From: a bacterium GBS-1
GTDB lineage: Bacteria; Synergistota; GBS-1
Direction: 5' to 3'
Assembly (NCBI GenBank): GCA_001443005.1
Contig: LEKQ01000015.1
Span: 1 to 64,000, forward strand
DNA: 64,000 nt
Shown: positions 43,109 to 55,276 of the stretch, piece after piece
Layout of the letters: each line of letters begins with the position of its first letter
Numbering within the stretch: position 1 is the stretch's first letter
Program-made: the position numbers and the translations under genes
The notes under the pieces: generated by a model
The model's input: only the letters and a program-made list of their open reading frames with translations
Databases searched by the model: none
Told to the model about the DNA's origin: nothing

Positions 43109-44167
43109 TTGAAAAGGACGCCACTATATGAAGAACACATCCTATTGGGAGGCAAAATCATCGATTTCAACGGCTGGGAGATGCCAGTTCAGTACGAGAG
43201 TATAATAGAAGAGCACCTATCAGTAAGAAGAAATGTAGGAATGTTTGACATAAGTCATATGGGGGAAATCGAAATATCTGGAGAAGGGGCGAAGGATACC
43301 ATTTTAAACTTGACACCTGTCCAAGAAAAGAAGCTAACTTCCGGAAAAGCCGCTTACTCCTTCTTATTAAATGAAAGGGGAGGTATAATCGACGATCTAA
43401 TAGTCTATACCTTTGATGAGAACAGATTCCTCTTAGTCGTTAACGCGGGAAATATAGAAAAGGATTTAAATTGGATAAGAGAAAGAGCTTCTCCAAAAAC
43501 TAATGTTAAAGACTTATCAAAGGACATAGCCGCTATATCAGTTCAGGGACCCAACTCTGGTAAGATCTTCAAAAACCTATTTAACTTCGACCTCTCAAGC
43601 CTAAAATACTACAGCTTCGAAAGGGAGATAGAATTAAGAGATCTGAAGATTCAGCTTGTCTCAAGGACAGGCTACACCGGAGAACTAGGTTTCGAGATCT
43701 ACGCCCAACCTGAAACCATAATAAAACTATGGAAAACCTTGCTTGAAATGGGAGTCAAGGCCTGCGGTTTAGGTGCAAGGGATAGCTTAAGGTTAGAAGC
43801 AGGTATGCCCCTTTACGGACATGAGCTCGATGAAGAAACGACACCAATAGAAGCAAACCTGGAAAAATTCGTAGACACGGAAAGAAACTTCATAGGGAAA
43901 GAGGCTCTATTGGAAAGAGCACCAATCAAAAGATTGATTGGATTAAAAATGGTCGATAAAAGCGTCCCAAGGCAGGGGCAAAGGATATTTAGCAACGGAA
44001 AGGAGGTCGGATACGTAACGAGTGGGGGTTTCTCTCCAAGTCTTGGAGAATATATAGCTATGGGATATGTAAAGCATGAGTTTAAAGAGGAAGAGATATC
44101 TATAGAGATACGAGATAAGCTTAGGAAGGCAATTTTAACCGCCCTTCCATTTTATAAGAGGGGGTGA
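43109..44167 (+). CDS. gcvT: Glycine cleavage T-protein (aminomethyltransferase)
   Basis: A 352-aa enzyme that releases ammonia from the aminomethyl-lipoyl H-protein and passes the methylene group to a pterin. Features are GWEMPVQYESIIEEHLSVRRNVGMFDISHMGE near 20-50 (pterin-binding Asp in the family), SRTGYTGELGFEIY near 190, LGARDSLRLEAGMPLYGHEL near 225 and TSGGFSPSLG near 305. The TTG start follows AGAGGAGGTG. In most bacteria the acceptor is tetrahydrofolate. This organism also makes H4MPT, so acceptor identity is an open question. Confidence 0.96.
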   Translation: MKRTPLYEEHILLGGKIIDFNGWEMPVQYESIIEEHLSVRRNVGMFDISHMGEIEISGEGAKDTILNLTPVQEKKLTSGKAAYSFLLNERGGIIDDLIVYTFDENRFLLVVNAGNIEKDLNWIRERASPKTNVKDLSKDIAAISVQGPNSGKIFKNLFNFDLSSLKYYSFEREIELRDLKIQLVSRTGYTGELGFEIYAQPETIIKLWKTLLEMGVKACGLGARDSLRLEAGMPLYGHELDEETTPIEANLEKFVDTERNFIGKEALLERAPIKRLIGLKMVDKSVPRQGQRIFSNGKEVGYVTSGGFSPSLGEYIAMGYVKHEFKEEEISIEIRDKLRKAILTALPFYKRG

Positions 44168-44176
44168 AGCCCAGAT

Positions 44177-44557
44177 ATGGTGCCGAAAGATCTAAGGTAC
44201 ACCAGTGAGCATGAGTGGATAAGGGTAGAAAATGGGATTGGAACCGTGGGTATCACCTCATACGCCCAAGAGCAGCTTGGAGATATTGTCTTCGTCGAAC
44301 TACCAGAAGTAGGAAGAGAAGTTAAAAAGATGGAAGGCGTCGCCGTCGTCGAATCCGTTAAGGCAGCCTCAGACATATACACACCTGTGAGTGGAAAGAT
44401 AGTTGAAGTAAATGAGGATCTAAACAGCTCTCCCAACCTAATAAACGAAGACCCCTATGGAAAGGGGTGGTTATTCAAAATAGAGCTAAGTAAACCAGAA
44501 GAACTCGAGGAGCTCCTTTCAGCAGAGGAATACGAAAGACTAATAACGGAGGGATAG
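44177..44557 (+). CDS. gcvH: Glycine cleavage H-protein
   Basis: A 126-aa lipoyl carrier that shuttles the aminomethyl group between P- and T-proteins. Recognisable segments are YTSEHEWIRVENGIGTVGIT, DIVFVELPEVG, and the lipoylation lysine in VVESVKAASDIY near 62. Length is normal. It starts 9 bp after the gcvT stop and ends 2 bp before gcvPA. Confidence 0.97.
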   Translation: MVPKDLRYTSEHEWIRVENGIGTVGITSYAQEQLGDIVFVELPEVGREVKKMEGVAVVESVKAASDIYTPVSGKIVEVNEDLNSSPNLINEDPYGKGWLFKIELSKPEELEELLSAEEYERLITEG

Positions 44558-44559
44558 AT

Positions 44560-45906
44560 ATGCCTTTCATCCCTCACACGGAAGAAGATGTAAGAGAAAT
44601 GCTTGAAAGTCTGGGATTAAAAGAAAAGGAAGAGCTTTTCTCTCATATTCCTGAGAAAATAAGGCTAAAATCTCCCTTATCGCTTCCAAACCCTCTTTCA
44701 GAGATGGAGATAGAAAGGGAAATAGAAAGGATAGCCTCTATGAATAAGGGAGTAATGGACTACATATCATTCATTGGAGCAGGAAGCTATAATCACTGGA
44801 TACCTTCTACGGTCGAGAGCCTCCTTAATCGAGGAGAGATATTCTCTCCATATACACCTTATCAGCCTGAGGCAAGTCAAGGAACGCTAACGATTCTCTT
44901 CGAGTTCCAAACGATGATGTGCGAACTCTTCAACATGGAGGTCTCAAATGCGTCTGTTTACGATGGAGCATCAGCCTTAGCTGAAGCTTGTCTCATGGCT
45001 CTGAGAATCACAAAGAAAAACGAAGTTATTCTATCTTCAGCGATACATCCTGAATATAGGAGGGTAGTCCGCACCTACCTTGAGAGCGCCGGATTTAAGG
45101 TAAGTGAAGTTCAATTTAAGGAAAGCGGAGAAACCGACATAGAGGCCTTGGAGAAAAAGATATCAGACGATACTGCTGCCTTTGCGATACAAAATCCAAA
45201 CTTTCTAGGAATCATCGAGAACATAGAAAAAATAAAGAATCTAAGAGAAAGAGTTAACGCCATGCTAATCTCCTGCGTCACGGAACCCATATCCTTAGGT
45301 ATCCTTAAACCTCCCGGAAGTTATAAAACAGACATAGCCGTAGGAGAAGGTAAATCTCTCGGTATACCGCTAAACTTTGGAGGTCCATACCTTGGGATAT
45401 TCACAAGCAAGATGGAATATATAAGGAACATGCCTGGGAGAATCGTTGGGGAAACAATTGACATAGAGGGGAAAAGGGGGTTCGTTTTAACCCTCTCAAC
45501 TCGAGAACAACATATAAGGAGAGCGAAGGCCACCTCAAACATATGTACAAATCATAATATGTGCGCGATCGCAGCAACCATATATTTGGCTTCCGTTGGT
45601 AAGGAAGGTTTTAAGAGAATATCAGAGATAAATCTTAAAAAAGCTCACTTTTTAGCCAAGGAACTATCGAAAAATGGGGTAAAGTTAAGGTTCTCTTCTC
45701 CTTTCTATAACGAGTTTGCTGTTAAATTTAAAAACCCGCAAAAGGCTCTTGAAATAGGAATTGAAAAAGGCTTCCTGATTGGTCTTCCGCTTGGAAGGTT
45801 CTACCCATCTTTGGAGGATTCTATTCTAATAAATGTAACTGAAATACACAGCCTAGAGGTCTTGTCAGATCTTGCGAAGCTTCTGGGGGAGATAAAAGAT
45901 GTCTGA
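44560..45906 (+). CDS. gcvPA: Glycine dehydrogenase (decarboxylating) subunit 1
   Basis: A 448-aa subunit of the two-part P-protein. Family segments are [20 protein letters not shown] near 65, [30 protein letters not shown] near 95, [12 protein letters not shown] near 130 and [21 protein letters not shown] near 310. It pairs with the PLP-bearing subunit 2 encoded next, with an 8-bp overlap. The split P-protein is typical of thermophiles, Firmicutes and archaea. Confidence 0.97.
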   Translation: MPFIPHTEEDVREMLESLGLKEKEELFSHIPEKIRLKSPLSLPNPLSEMEIEREIERIASMNKGVMDYISFIGAGSYNHWIPSTVESLLNRGEIFSPYTPYQPEASQGTLTILFEFQTMMCELFNMEVSNASVYDGASALAEACLMALRITKKNEVILSSAIHPEYRRVVRTYLESAGFKVSEVQFKESGETDIEALEKKISDDTAAFAIQNPNFLGIIENIEKIKNLRERVNAMLISCVTEPISLGILKPPGSYKTDIAVGEGKSLGIPLNFGGPYLGIFTSKMEYIRNMPGRIVGETIDIEGKRGFVLTLSTREQHIRRAKATSNICTNHNMCAIAATIYLASVGKEGFKRISEINLKKAHFLAKELSKNGVKLRFSSPFYNEFAVKFKNPQKALEIGIEKGFLIGLPLGRFYPSLEDSILINVTEIHSLEVLSDLAKLLGEIKDV

Positions 45907-47359
45907 AAAACTCATATTTGAGCTGGGGAAAAGCGGAAGAAAAGGGGTATCTATACCAGAGGATGAGCTTAAGGAGCTAAAAGTTGAGGAAATACTAGAT
46001 AAACGACTCTTAAGAGAAGAAGACCCCTCTCTACCGGAGGTAAGCGAAATTGAGGTCATAAGGCACTATACTAGGCTCTCCCAACTTAACTTCTGCGTTG
46101 ATACTCACTTTTACCCCTTAGGCTCTTGTACGATGAAGTATAACCCGAGGATAGCCGAAAAGCTTGCCTCACTAAAGGGATTCTCGACGCTTCACCCCTA
46201 TGAACCCGAGGAGCTGGTACAAGGAGCATTAAAGATAATGTTTGAGCTCGGGAAATTCTTATGCGAGATAGGAGGATTTGACGCTATAACTTTACAACCT
46301 TCAGCGGGAGCCCATGGTGAGCTCACGGGACTGCTTCTAATAAGAGCTTACCATGAACATAAGGGAAAGAAACGAACGAAGGTTATAATTCCCGACTCGG
46401 CTCACGGCACAAATCCCGCATCGTGCACCTTAGCTGGATATAGGGCCGTGGAGATAAAATCAGGGAAAGATGGTTGCATAGACATAGACAGGCTAAGGGG
46501 AGAACTCGATGAGGAAACCGCTGCTGTCATGATAACAAACCCAAACACCCTGGGATTGTTTGAGGAGAAGATTGCGGAAATAGCTGAACTAACGCACTCC
46601 GTAGGGGCTTTACTCTACGGAGATGGAGCTAACCTTAACGCCCTAATGGGGATATCGCGCCCGGGAGACATGGGTTTTGATGTACTTCACTTTAATTTAC
46701 ATAAGACCTTTGCTGCCCCCCATGGCGGAGGAGGCCCAGGATCTGGACCAGTCGCTGTAAAAAAGGAGCTTGAACCATTTTTACCTGTACCCGTGATAGT
46801 AGAAAGAGATGGCAAATATCATTTAGACTACGACAGGCCCTTAAGTATAGGGAAGGTCAAAACCTTTTACGGTAACTTCTCAGTTATGATTAAAGCTTAC
46901 ATTTACATAAGAATGATGGGAGCCGAAGGGCTCAAGAGGGTATCAGAAAACGCTGTCCTTAGCGCAAGATATGTTATAAACAAACTAAAAGAGGTTTACG
47001 ATCTGCCCTATGATAAACCCCCTATGCACGAAGGAGTTCTATCGGGAAAGAAGTTTAAGGAGTACGGAGTTAAAACATTAGATATAGCTAAAAGGCTCTT
47101 GGACTATGGTTTTCATCCGCCGACTATCTACTTCCCTCTGATAGTGGAGGAGGCCATAATGATAGAACCAACGGAAACGGAAACTAAGGAAACCTTAGAT
47201 GCATTTATCGAAGCTATGCTAAAGATAGCAAAGGAAGCCAAAGAGAACCCACAACTTCTTAAAGAAGCTCCTCACACAACGCCTGTAAGAAGGCTAGACG
47301 AGGTAAAAGCAGCTAAAGAACCTATACTTAGATGGAAAAAAGATAAGGGGGAGTCTTAA
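45899..47359 (+). CDS. gcvPB: Glycine dehydrogenase (decarboxylating) subunit 2
   Basis: A 486-aa PLP subunit of the glycine decarboxylase. Features are [15 protein letters not shown] near 80, [21 protein letters not shown] near 135, [16 protein letters not shown] near 160, and the Schiff-base lysine in [20 protein letters not shown] near 262. With gcvT, gcvH and gcvPA the set is complete except for the L-protein, which is often encoded elsewhere. The stop codon is inside a hairpin loop shared with the convergent butyrate kinase gene. Confidence 0.97.
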   Translation: MSEKLIFELGKSGRKGVSIPEDELKELKVEEILDKRLLREEDPSLPEVSEIEVIRHYTRLSQLNFCVDTHFYPLGSCTMKYNPRIAEKLASLKGFSTLHPYEPEELVQGALKIMFELGKFLCEIGGFDAITLQPSAGAHGELTGLLLIRAYHEHKGKKRTKVIIPDSAHGTNPASCTLAGYRAVEIKSGKDGCIDIDRLRGELDEETAAVMITNPNTLGLFEEKIAEIAELTHSVGALLYGDGANLNALMGISRPGDMGFDVLHFNLHKTFAAPHGGGGPGSGPVAVKKELEPFLPVPVIVERDGKYHLDYDRPLSIGKVKTFYGNFSVMIKAYIYIRMMGAEGLKRVSENAVLSARYVINKLKEVYDLPYDKPPMHEGVLSGKKFKEYGVKTLDIAKRLLDYGFHPPTIYFPLIVEEAIMIEPTETETKETLDAFIEAMLKIAKEAKENPQLLKEAPHTTPVRRLDEVKAAKEPILRWKKDKGES

Positions 47360-47375
47360 TCCCTGGACTCCCCCT
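47346..47375. terminator. Hairpin between convergent gcvPB and buk
   Basis: A perfect 10-bp stem (AGGGGGAGTC with GACTCCCCCT, loop 10 nt) lies between converging genes and includes the gcvPB stop codon. No long T-run follows on either strand, so it may be a weak bidirectional terminator or a 3' stabiliser. Confidence 0.55.
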
Positions 47376-47381
47376 ACTTAC

Positions 47382-48443
47382 CTATTCGTAGATCTTGGCT
47401 TTCTCCTCTCCCCTGATTACCCTTAAAGCGCCGAGAGCGAGAGCTTTCATCTCATCCTCTCCAGGATAGACCATGACTGGTGCGATGAAGGAGACTCTTT
47501 CCTTTATCCAATTTACAACTCTTGGGCTGTAAGCAATACCCCCCGTTAAGACTATGGCATCTATCCCCCTACCCAAGACGCTCGCCATCTTCCCTATCCA
47601 CTTAGAAATCTGATAGGCCATAGCTTTAAGAATGAGCTCAGCTTTGGCATCACCAGAGTCTATCCTTTTCTCAACGTCTAAAACGCTGTTGGTTCCAAAA
47701 TAGGCTACCAAACCTCCATTGCCGACTATCCTCTTGGCCAAGAAAGATTCGTCCATTCCTTGAGCAATAAGGTCAAGGAGCTTAAGCGTAGGGATGGTAG
47801 TGCACCTTTCAGGAGTGAAAGGGCCATCCCCATTTAAGGCGTTATTCACATCTACAACCTTTCCCCTCCTATGAGCAGCTACTGATATACCACCACCAAG
47901 ATGCGCTATCACTAGGTTAACTTCCTCGTAGCTTTTCCCTAAATCCTGAGCTACCCTTCTTGCAACAGCCTTCTGGTTCAAAGCGTGAAATATACTTCTT
48001 CGTTTGAAGTCCTTCAACCCCGAAATCCGGGCTATATCTTCAAGCTCATCAACAACCACAGGATCAACTATATAAGCAGGGCAACCCGCATCCCTCGCTA
48101 TCTCATGCGCCAGTATGGCTCCCAAGTTCGAAGCATGCTCACCATACCTTGACTCCTTAAGGTCATTCAAAATGGCATCGTTTACCAAATAGGTTCCACC
48201 AGGAATAGGCTTAAGTAACCCACCTCTTCCTACAACGGCTGACAACATAGAAGGAGAAACTCCTTTACTTCTAAGAAAATCAAGGATTATCTCTCTTCTA
48301 AATGGATATTGATCTATTATCCTACTATACTTGATCAACTCCTCCTTAGCATGCCTCAAGGTCTCGGAGAAAAGCTCCCGATCTTCATCATAAAGAGCGA
48401 TCTTCGTAGATGTGGAACCAGGGTTTATTACAAAAATCAACAT
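47382..48443 (-). CDS. buk: Butyrate kinase
   Basis: A 353-aa acetokinase-family enzyme that makes ATP from butyryl (or branched acyl) phosphate. The N-terminal phosphate-binding motif is [39 protein letters not shown] near 178 and VLTGGIAYS near 296 are family hallmarks. Length is normal. It lies 9 bp after ptb, and the pair converts acyl-CoA to acid plus ATP, a fermentation route. Confidence 0.95.
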   Translation of the reverse strand: MLIFVINPGSTSTKIALYDEDRELFSETLRHAKEELIKYSRIIDQYPFRREIILDFLRSKGVSPSMLSAVVGRGGLLKPIPGGTYLVNDAILNDLKESRYGEHASNLGAILAHEIARDAGCPAYIVDPVVVDELEDIARISGLKDFKRRSIFHALNQKAVARRVAQDLGKSYEEVNLVIAHLGGGISVAAHRRGKVVDVNNALNGDGPFTPERCTTIPTLKLLDLIAQGMDESFLAKRIVGNGGLVAYFGTNSVLDVEKRIDSGDAKAELILKAMAYQISKWIGKMASVLGRGIDAIVLTGGIAYSPRVVNWIKERVSFIAPVMVYPGEDEMKALALGALRVIRGEEKAKIYE

Positions 48444-48452
48444 GGCTAAGGA

Positions 48453-49349
48453 TTACCTAGAACAAACAGCAGCCAAGGCTATGGAAAGAAGCTTAGCTTC
48501 AGCGCTATCTGCCCTTGAGGTTAAAACGACAGGAACTTTGGCCCCCATGACCACGCTCGCTGTCCTAGCACCAGCTATGAATACGAGAGCCTTATATAGA
48601 ACATTACCAGCATTTATATCCGGAAGGACTATTATATCCGCTTTCCCCGCAACAGGACTCTCTATCTTTTTATGCTTAGCGGCCTCCTCTGAAACGGCGT
48701 TATCAAGGGCAAAGGGACCATCAACTATGCACCCCTTTATCTGCCCTCTCTGGTTCATCTTGGCAAGGATAGCCGCGTCAACCGTAGCTGGAATCTTCGG
48801 ATTGACCACCTCAACGGCGCTCACTATAGCAACTTTTGGATTCTCATAACCAAGCTTATGCATCACATCAACCGCGTTGTTTATTAAATCGACCTTTTGT
48901 TCAAGCTCAGGCGCTATAGTTATACCGGCATCTGTTATAGCAAAAACCCTTGGATAGGTAGCTACTTCGAAGAGGGAGACAAGAGAGAGGATCCTACCTG
49001 TCCTCAGACCCTTATCCTTATCCAAAACAGCCCTCGCCAACTCAGCTGTTTGAAGATACCCCTTCATCAGAAAATCACACTTGCCCTCATGAACTAGCTC
49101 CACAGCCCTATAAGCAGCGTCAACTGGATCGGGAACATCATATACCTCATAGTTACTAAGGTCAATACCAAGATCCCTAGCCACCCTCTCGATAGCAGGC
49201 TTAGAGCCTATCAACGCCCCACTGATTATATCCCTCTTACGGGCATCTTCCACAGCCTCAAGGACGTGAGAATCCTCTGCCGCCGCAACTGCAAGTCTTG
49301 CACCCTTACCGCGAGCCATATCTAAAAGGCTAAGCAAGCTCTTTAGCAA
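48453..49349 (-). CDS. ptb: Phosphate butyryltransferase
   Basis: A 298-aa member of the phosphate acetyl/butyryltransferase family. Features are KGARLAVAAAEDSHVLEAVEDA, FLMKGYLQTAELARAVLDK near 93, FAITDAGITIAP near 135, and IVDGPFALDNAVS plus GKADIIVLPDINAGNVLYKAL near 210-255. The TTG start follows GGAGGTGG. It is located between a half-length butyrate kinase paralogue and butyrate kinase, forming an acyl-CoA to acyl-phosphate to ATP module. Confidence 0.95.
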   Translation of the reverse strand: MLKSLLSLLDMARGKGARLAVAAAEDSHVLEAVEDARKRDIISGALIGSKPAIERVARDLGIDLSNYEVYDVPDPVDAAYRAVELVHEGKCDFLMKGYLQTAELARAVLDKDKGLRTGRILSLVSLFEVATYPRVFAITDAGITIAPELEQKVDLINNAVDVMHKLGYENPKVAIVSAVEVVNPKIPATVDAAILAKMNQRGQIKGCIVDGPFALDNAVSEEAAKHKKIESPVAGKADIIVLPDINAGNVLYKALVFIAGARTASVVMGAKVPVVLTSRADSAEAKLLSIALAAVCSR

Positions 49350-51325
<1,976 letters not shown>

Positions 51326-52237
51326 CTATTCCTCTCCAAAATAATCCGAATCAACCTTTTTAATCTCAATCACACTATCTATACGCACTCCGAGGTTGTA
51401 TTTAATCATATACTCAAGCAACTTGTCACCATCGATAAGAACAACTTTTATATCCTTGATGTTTTCAGCATATTGCAGAGCTTCTTTGGTAAACGATGCA
51501 GTTGTGATTAATATCCCCTTTTTTGCACCCTTGCCATGGAGCGCTCCAACAAAGCTTTGGATTTCCTTTCTGCCTATTGATTGTCCAGGATTGTATCTTT
51601 TCGCTTGTAAGTATATATTATCCAGCCCGAGAACGTCTTCTTTAATCACCCCATCAATACCTTCGTCTCCACTTTTTCCAAGCACTTTGCTTGCTTCTTC
51701 GAACGACCCACCATATCCCATCTTCACAATTAACTCCAAAACAAGCTTCTCAAAAAACTGAGAACTCTTTTCAAGAATTCTTCGTCTCAATTCCTCTTTG
51801 AGGTTATCTTTCAGAATTTCGAGTTGTTCGAATATTATTTCATCAGGTGTTTGAGCAGCTTGCTTACTTTCAAAAGACTTTTCACGTTTGGTCTTCTTTC
51901 TTCTAACCCAGCTTGAAAATTCTTCAAACTTCTCCAAGTATTCATTGTTAATAATTTCTGGATTTTCTTTCAATATATTCAATCCGCGGTCAGTTATTTT
52001 GTAGGCCCCCCATCTTGCGTTTTCTATAGCTCTAGCTTTTCTTAAATATGTGATTGCCCACAGAACTCTGTTATCAAACAATTGACATTTACCACTCGGA
52101 GTTAATATTTTCCTTTCATCGTCAGTCACTTTAAAGTATTTAGCCACATGCTCTTTTACTTCGCTGGATGTATGTTCTTTTCCATCAGCAAGAAACTCTA
52201 ATATAGGTCTATAACATTCTTCAAATACCGGAATCAT
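51326..52237 (-). CDS. Mrr-type restriction endonuclease
   Basis: A 303-aa protein. Residues 1-110 form an Mrr N-terminal winged-helix DNA-binding domain (HTSSEVKEHVAKYFKVTDDERK, LFDNRVLWAITYLRKARAIE, WGAYKITDRGLNIL). The C-terminal domain is PD-(D/E)XK-like (GDEGIDGVIKEDVLGLDNIYLQAKRY near 190-215, with the D...QxK triad). Mrr enzymes cut modified DNA. It follows a strong GGAGGATTC ribosome-binding site and its own promoter, on the same strand as the helicase/ATPase genes, and seems to be a separate defence unit within the island. Confidence 0.88.
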   Translation of the reverse strand: MIPVFEECYRPILEFLADGKEHTSSEVKEHVAKYFKVTDDERKILTPSGKCQLFDNRVLWAITYLRKARAIENARWGAYKITDRGLNILKENPEIINNEYLEKFEEFSSWVRRKKTKREKSFESKQAAQTPDEIIFEQLEILKDNLKEELRRRILEKSSQFFEKLVLELIVKMGYGGSFEEASKVLGKSGDEGIDGVIKEDVLGLDNIYLQAKRYNPGQSIGRKEIQSFVGALHGKGAKKGILITTASFTKEALQYAENIKDIKVVLIDGDKLLEYMIKYNLGVRIDSVIEIKKVDSDYFGEE

Positions 52238-52255
52238 TTTGAATCCTCCTTTATT

Positions 52256-52285
52256 TTTATACTTATATCTTCACCTATGACTCAA
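52256..52285 (-). promoter_or_regulatory. Promoter of the Mrr gene
   Basis: Minus-strand -35 TTGAGT (52280-52285) and -10 TATAAA (52256-52261), spacer 18 bp, lie 18 bp before the Mrr start. They suggest expression independent of the upstream island genes. Confidence 0.55.
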
Positions 52286-52299
52286 TTATTGAAAACGCC

Positions 52300-53286
52300 C
52301 TACCACTCGTTATTGAATTCACTATTTATTCGTTTAACAAGCTCATCAATGATCCTTATCCAATAGTTTGCATACTTCTTTGAAGATTCATGTTGTTTGT
52401 TGTAGAGGAATAATCTCACCTTTACTTCGTAATTTTCAGCATAAAACTTTTTCGGTATTCCAGCATCAGTGAAAAGTTTCTCGAAACCATCTATCTTTCT
52501 TTCTGCATCAACATGTTCAGTACCTTTTGGATCAACAAATACAACCAAATATCTGTTGCCTTTCTTGAACCAGAATATGAAATCAGGATAAAAGCGTGCC
52601 TCCTGGTCATCTTTATCAAGATACGGTATGTAAATATTGTCCTTTCGTTCAACGAGTTTACTGAAAAGCCACCAGTCAACATCAAACTTGTTTGACGCTG
52701 AGCGTAACTCGTTTAAGAAATCGATTTCGCTTGGTTCTTTAATCAAATCAGCTATCTTGTTTCTAACTACTTCTCTGTTAAGTGCCTCCAAGACAGGAAC
52801 GTAATAATGCTCTTCAAAGAACTCTATTAAAAGGTCAATTCCTGAGGATTCGCTAACTGAAAGAAATTCTCTTCCTTTCCTACCTCCATAAACTTCGTCA
52901 ACTGCTTCCTTTACATGCTGGACTTTGTCCTCTGGAAGTCTGATAAGAATCCTTTTGTAATGATTAATATGTTCTTCATCGTCAACTGAGAACAAAGCGG
53001 TGTATTTATAACCATAGTTATTTTCAATCGCTTTGACTACTCTTTGAATTGTGTAATACCAACCTATACCTGTCTTCCGTGAATGGTCTATCACGAAAAA
53101 CTTACTTTTATTATTCTCGTTAAAAATCTCTCTGAGTAGTTGTATCTTAACGCGGGCATATTTGCTTTTATAAAAGAACATAAAGTACAGCATCTCATCA
53201 GATGTGTTCTCAGCAACGCTCTTTGCGTCAAGGTAGTCCCTTTCGTAAACAGACAGCTGTTTGATGTATTGCCAAGGCAAGAGCAA
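52300..53286 (-). pseudogene. PD-(D/E)XK nuclease C-terminal part, probable remnant of a larger helicase-nuclease
   Basis: An open frame of 328 aa without a good start: TTG at 53286 has no ribosome-binding site and lies inside the ATPase gene, and the first ATG is at 53193. The body (YKSKYARVKIQLLREIF, DHSRKTGIGWYYTIQRVV) resembles the region that follows the helicase in type III-like restriction proteins. RFYPDFIFWF with VVFVDPKGTEH near 250 forms a PD...DPK nuclease motif. The N-terminal part appears lost by a deletion that also cut the ATPase gene. A standalone nuclease translated from 53193 remains possible. Confidence 0.6.
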
Positions 53287-55000
53287 GTGTAAGAATTGAG
53301 CGTTCTCCTCCAGAAAGTTCCTTTATCTGAATTGCTCCAGATTTATCAAATACGGTTAATTCAAATTCTTCAGTGAAGGCGATACTATCTATTAGGTCCT
53401 TCTTCCACATGACACGGTTTATATATTCTTTTGTGTGAGATGTTATATCCGTGGAGATAATTTGCCTCAATTTTCCCAGTCCTCTACCTAAGATATCTTC
53501 AAGTGCTTGTACAAACTCAAGTTGTCTTTTTATAATCGCAAGCGATTTGTTGTTGTCCAACATTTCTTTCAATTCTTTCTTGTTTTGTTCCAGCTCTTTT
53601 TGTATGCTTTTTATATTGTTGGTTATGTCATATATTTTCTGTTGAATGTTATCCCTAAGCCTTTCAAGTTCGACTTTCTCGTTCTGGTGTTGCTCTAAGG
53701 CAGATGATACATCTGGTGGAAGGTTCTTTGAAAGTTCATACAATCTTTTGTCAAGTTCTGAAATTTCTCTTTCAACAACGCTGATTTGCTCATTTAGAAT
53801 CCTTATTTGGGATATGTTCTTAACAATTGTTCTTTTTAGCAAATTATAATAGTCCTCAGAAATAACTAACGATTCCGAGGTCAAGGACTTGTAGAGTAAG
53901 TTCAAAAGTTCTTCAGACAGATGGCTTCCACAGACTGCACATGTCTTGTCATTAATCATGCGCTCAATAGCTGTTCTGGGTATTTCTTTTAAGATAGAAG
54001 GTTCCTTTGATCCGGACAATTTGTAGTGCTCTTCAACAGCTTTCCAACCAAACGTATACGAGGCTTCATCAAGAGTAAGAAGTAGCTTTTCACTCATTAA
54101 TCGGTTTTTATTTTCTATTTTCTCCTGCTTTTCTGACTCAAGTTGTTCAAGTTCAGCCTTTAAGCGTTCGTAGTCCTGAAGAGACTGAAGCTTCTGAACT
54201 ACTTCTCTGAGCCTTTCCGTGACTTTTTCGTTTTCTTGCTTTGCTTCTTCTAAACGTGTATTCAGTTCTTTTAGAGTCTTTTCCTGTTCTTCTATTTTGC
54301 GCGAAATTTCTTCTAATCGCTTGTTATTCTTTTCCATATCGCGAAGTTCTCTGTATATTACCTTGGTTCTCACTTCTGAGAGGAAATCTATGAAGTCCTG
54401 AATATCTGATATTCCAGACAAACGCTCTACGGTTCTCTTTATCTGCATACTACGTGCTTCTTTTAGGTAAACATCAAGACTTTCACCATCAAAGAAAAAG
54501 TGTTCTCGTAGATCTTTCGGAAAACGTTTTTGAATTTCTAACTCTCTGTCTACCGTCATTGGTGAATTATTCAAAAAAACAGACAAAGGAACGGCTTCTA
54601 TTGCTGGACTAATCTTGCCATTTGAGACGATAAATTTTGCATTTCTGTTGACTTTTAACTGTTCCTTCTCCCCAGCGAAAGCCAATTTGACATGTGTTCT
54701 ATACTGACCATCATTCTGTAAGCAAACCTTTGACAATATGCCTATATCCGGAACAGAGTTTGAATTTCTGCCGCTGTTGAAAGAAGTTTCAATGTTAATA
54801 TTTGCTGGTCCATAGTGTCTTTTTGTAGAAAAGAATTCTTCACCAAACAGCGCCCAATTAACTGCCTCAAGGAACGTTGTTTTCCCTGAACCCATCTTTC
54901 CTACAATTACATGTAGCTCGCTGTTTTTATCGTTTTCGAAGTTAAACTGAGCATCAACGTACTGACGATAGTTAGCAATCTCAACTTTAACAAGTCTCAT
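53228..55000 (-). CDS. Rad50/DndD-like SMC-type ATPase, truncated before Walker B
   Basis: A 590-aa ABC-type ATPase. Walker A is GKMGSGKTTFLEAVNWALFG near 33-52, followed by a DNA-contacting lobe, a coiled coil (about 215-550) with a zinc hook CAVCGSHL near 352, and the signature ELSGGERSILTLALALA near 565. Family proteins continue with Walker B (hhhhDE or DTP) about 25 residues later, but this frame stops 15-20 residues past the signature. It therefore cannot hydrolyse ATP normally unless a partner supplies the missing part. AAGGAG lies 9 nt before ATG 55000. It is coupled to the 90-aa gene and overlaps the nuclease frame by 59 nt. Confidence 0.8.
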   Translation of the reverse strand: MRLVKVEIANYRQYVDAQFNFENDKNSELHVIVGKMGSGKTTFLEAVNWALFGEEFFSTKRHYGPANINIETSFNSGRNSNSVPDIGILSKVCLQNDGQYRTHVKLAFAGEKEQLKVNRNAKFIVSNGKISPAIEAVPLSVFLNNSPMTVDRELEIQKRFPKDLREHFFFDGESLDVYLKEARSMQIKRTVERLSGISDIQDFIDFLSEVRTKVIYRELRDMEKNNKRLEEISRKIEEQEKTLKELNTRLEEAKQENEKVTERLREVVQKLQSLQDYERLKAELEQLESEKQEKIENKNRLMSEKLLLTLDEASYTFGWKAVEEHYKLSGSKEPSILKEIPRTAIERMINDKTCAVCGSHLSEELLNLLYKSLTSESLVISEDYYNLLKRTIVKNISQIRILNEQISVVEREISELDKRLYELSKNLPPDVSSALEQHQNEKVELERLRDNIQQKIYDITNNIKSIQKELEQNKKELKEMLDNNKSLAIIKRQLEFVQALEDILGRGLGKLRQIISTDITSHTKEYINRVMWKKDLIDSIAFTEEFELTVFDKSGAIQIKELSGGERSILTLALALAIHQTAVCLRKGLP

Positions 55001-55003
55001 ACT

Positions 55004-55276
55004 TCACATCTCCTTGCTGTTTTCAACATTTTCTTTTTGAAGTAGGTTCGAATCGTTTCTATTCCAATCTTTCAAATCTTCTGCAAGGAAATTTTCAATT
55101 TTTTCTTTCACTTTTCCAAGTAGTCTCCTTTCGTTTTCCTGACCGACTTCGCTTAGATATATTCCGAAAATCTCCATTACAAAATCTGCAACCAAGTCAC
55201 CATCTGCTCCGAATACTGATGAACAGTCTTCTAAAATTATTTTGTAGAGTTGTTCGGAAACTCTTCCTGGTTTCAT
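55004..55276 (-). CDS. Unknown 90-aa protein of the helicase-ATPase island
   Basis: I do not recognise this family. It is acidic and helical (EQLYKIILEDCSSVFGADGD, RRLLGKVKEKIENFLAEDL), with no membrane segment or motif. ATG at 55276 overlaps the helicase stop (ATATGA), follows AGAGGGGG, and the stop is 3 bp before the ATPase start, so all three are one operon. Small helical proteins of this kind often bridge an SMC ATPase and an effector in defence systems; that is only an analogy. Confidence 0.65.
   Translation of the reverse strand: MKPGRVSEQLYKIILEDCSSVFGADGDLVADFVMEIFGIYLSEVGQENERRLLGKVKEKIENFLAEDLKDWNRNDSNLLQKENVENSKEM

Noticed and set aside
53228-53286. Programmed frameshift joining the ATPase and nuclease frames
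   Set aside because: The overlap is long (59 nt) and has no slippery sequence or strong downstream stem. A deletion scar explains the truncated Walker B better.
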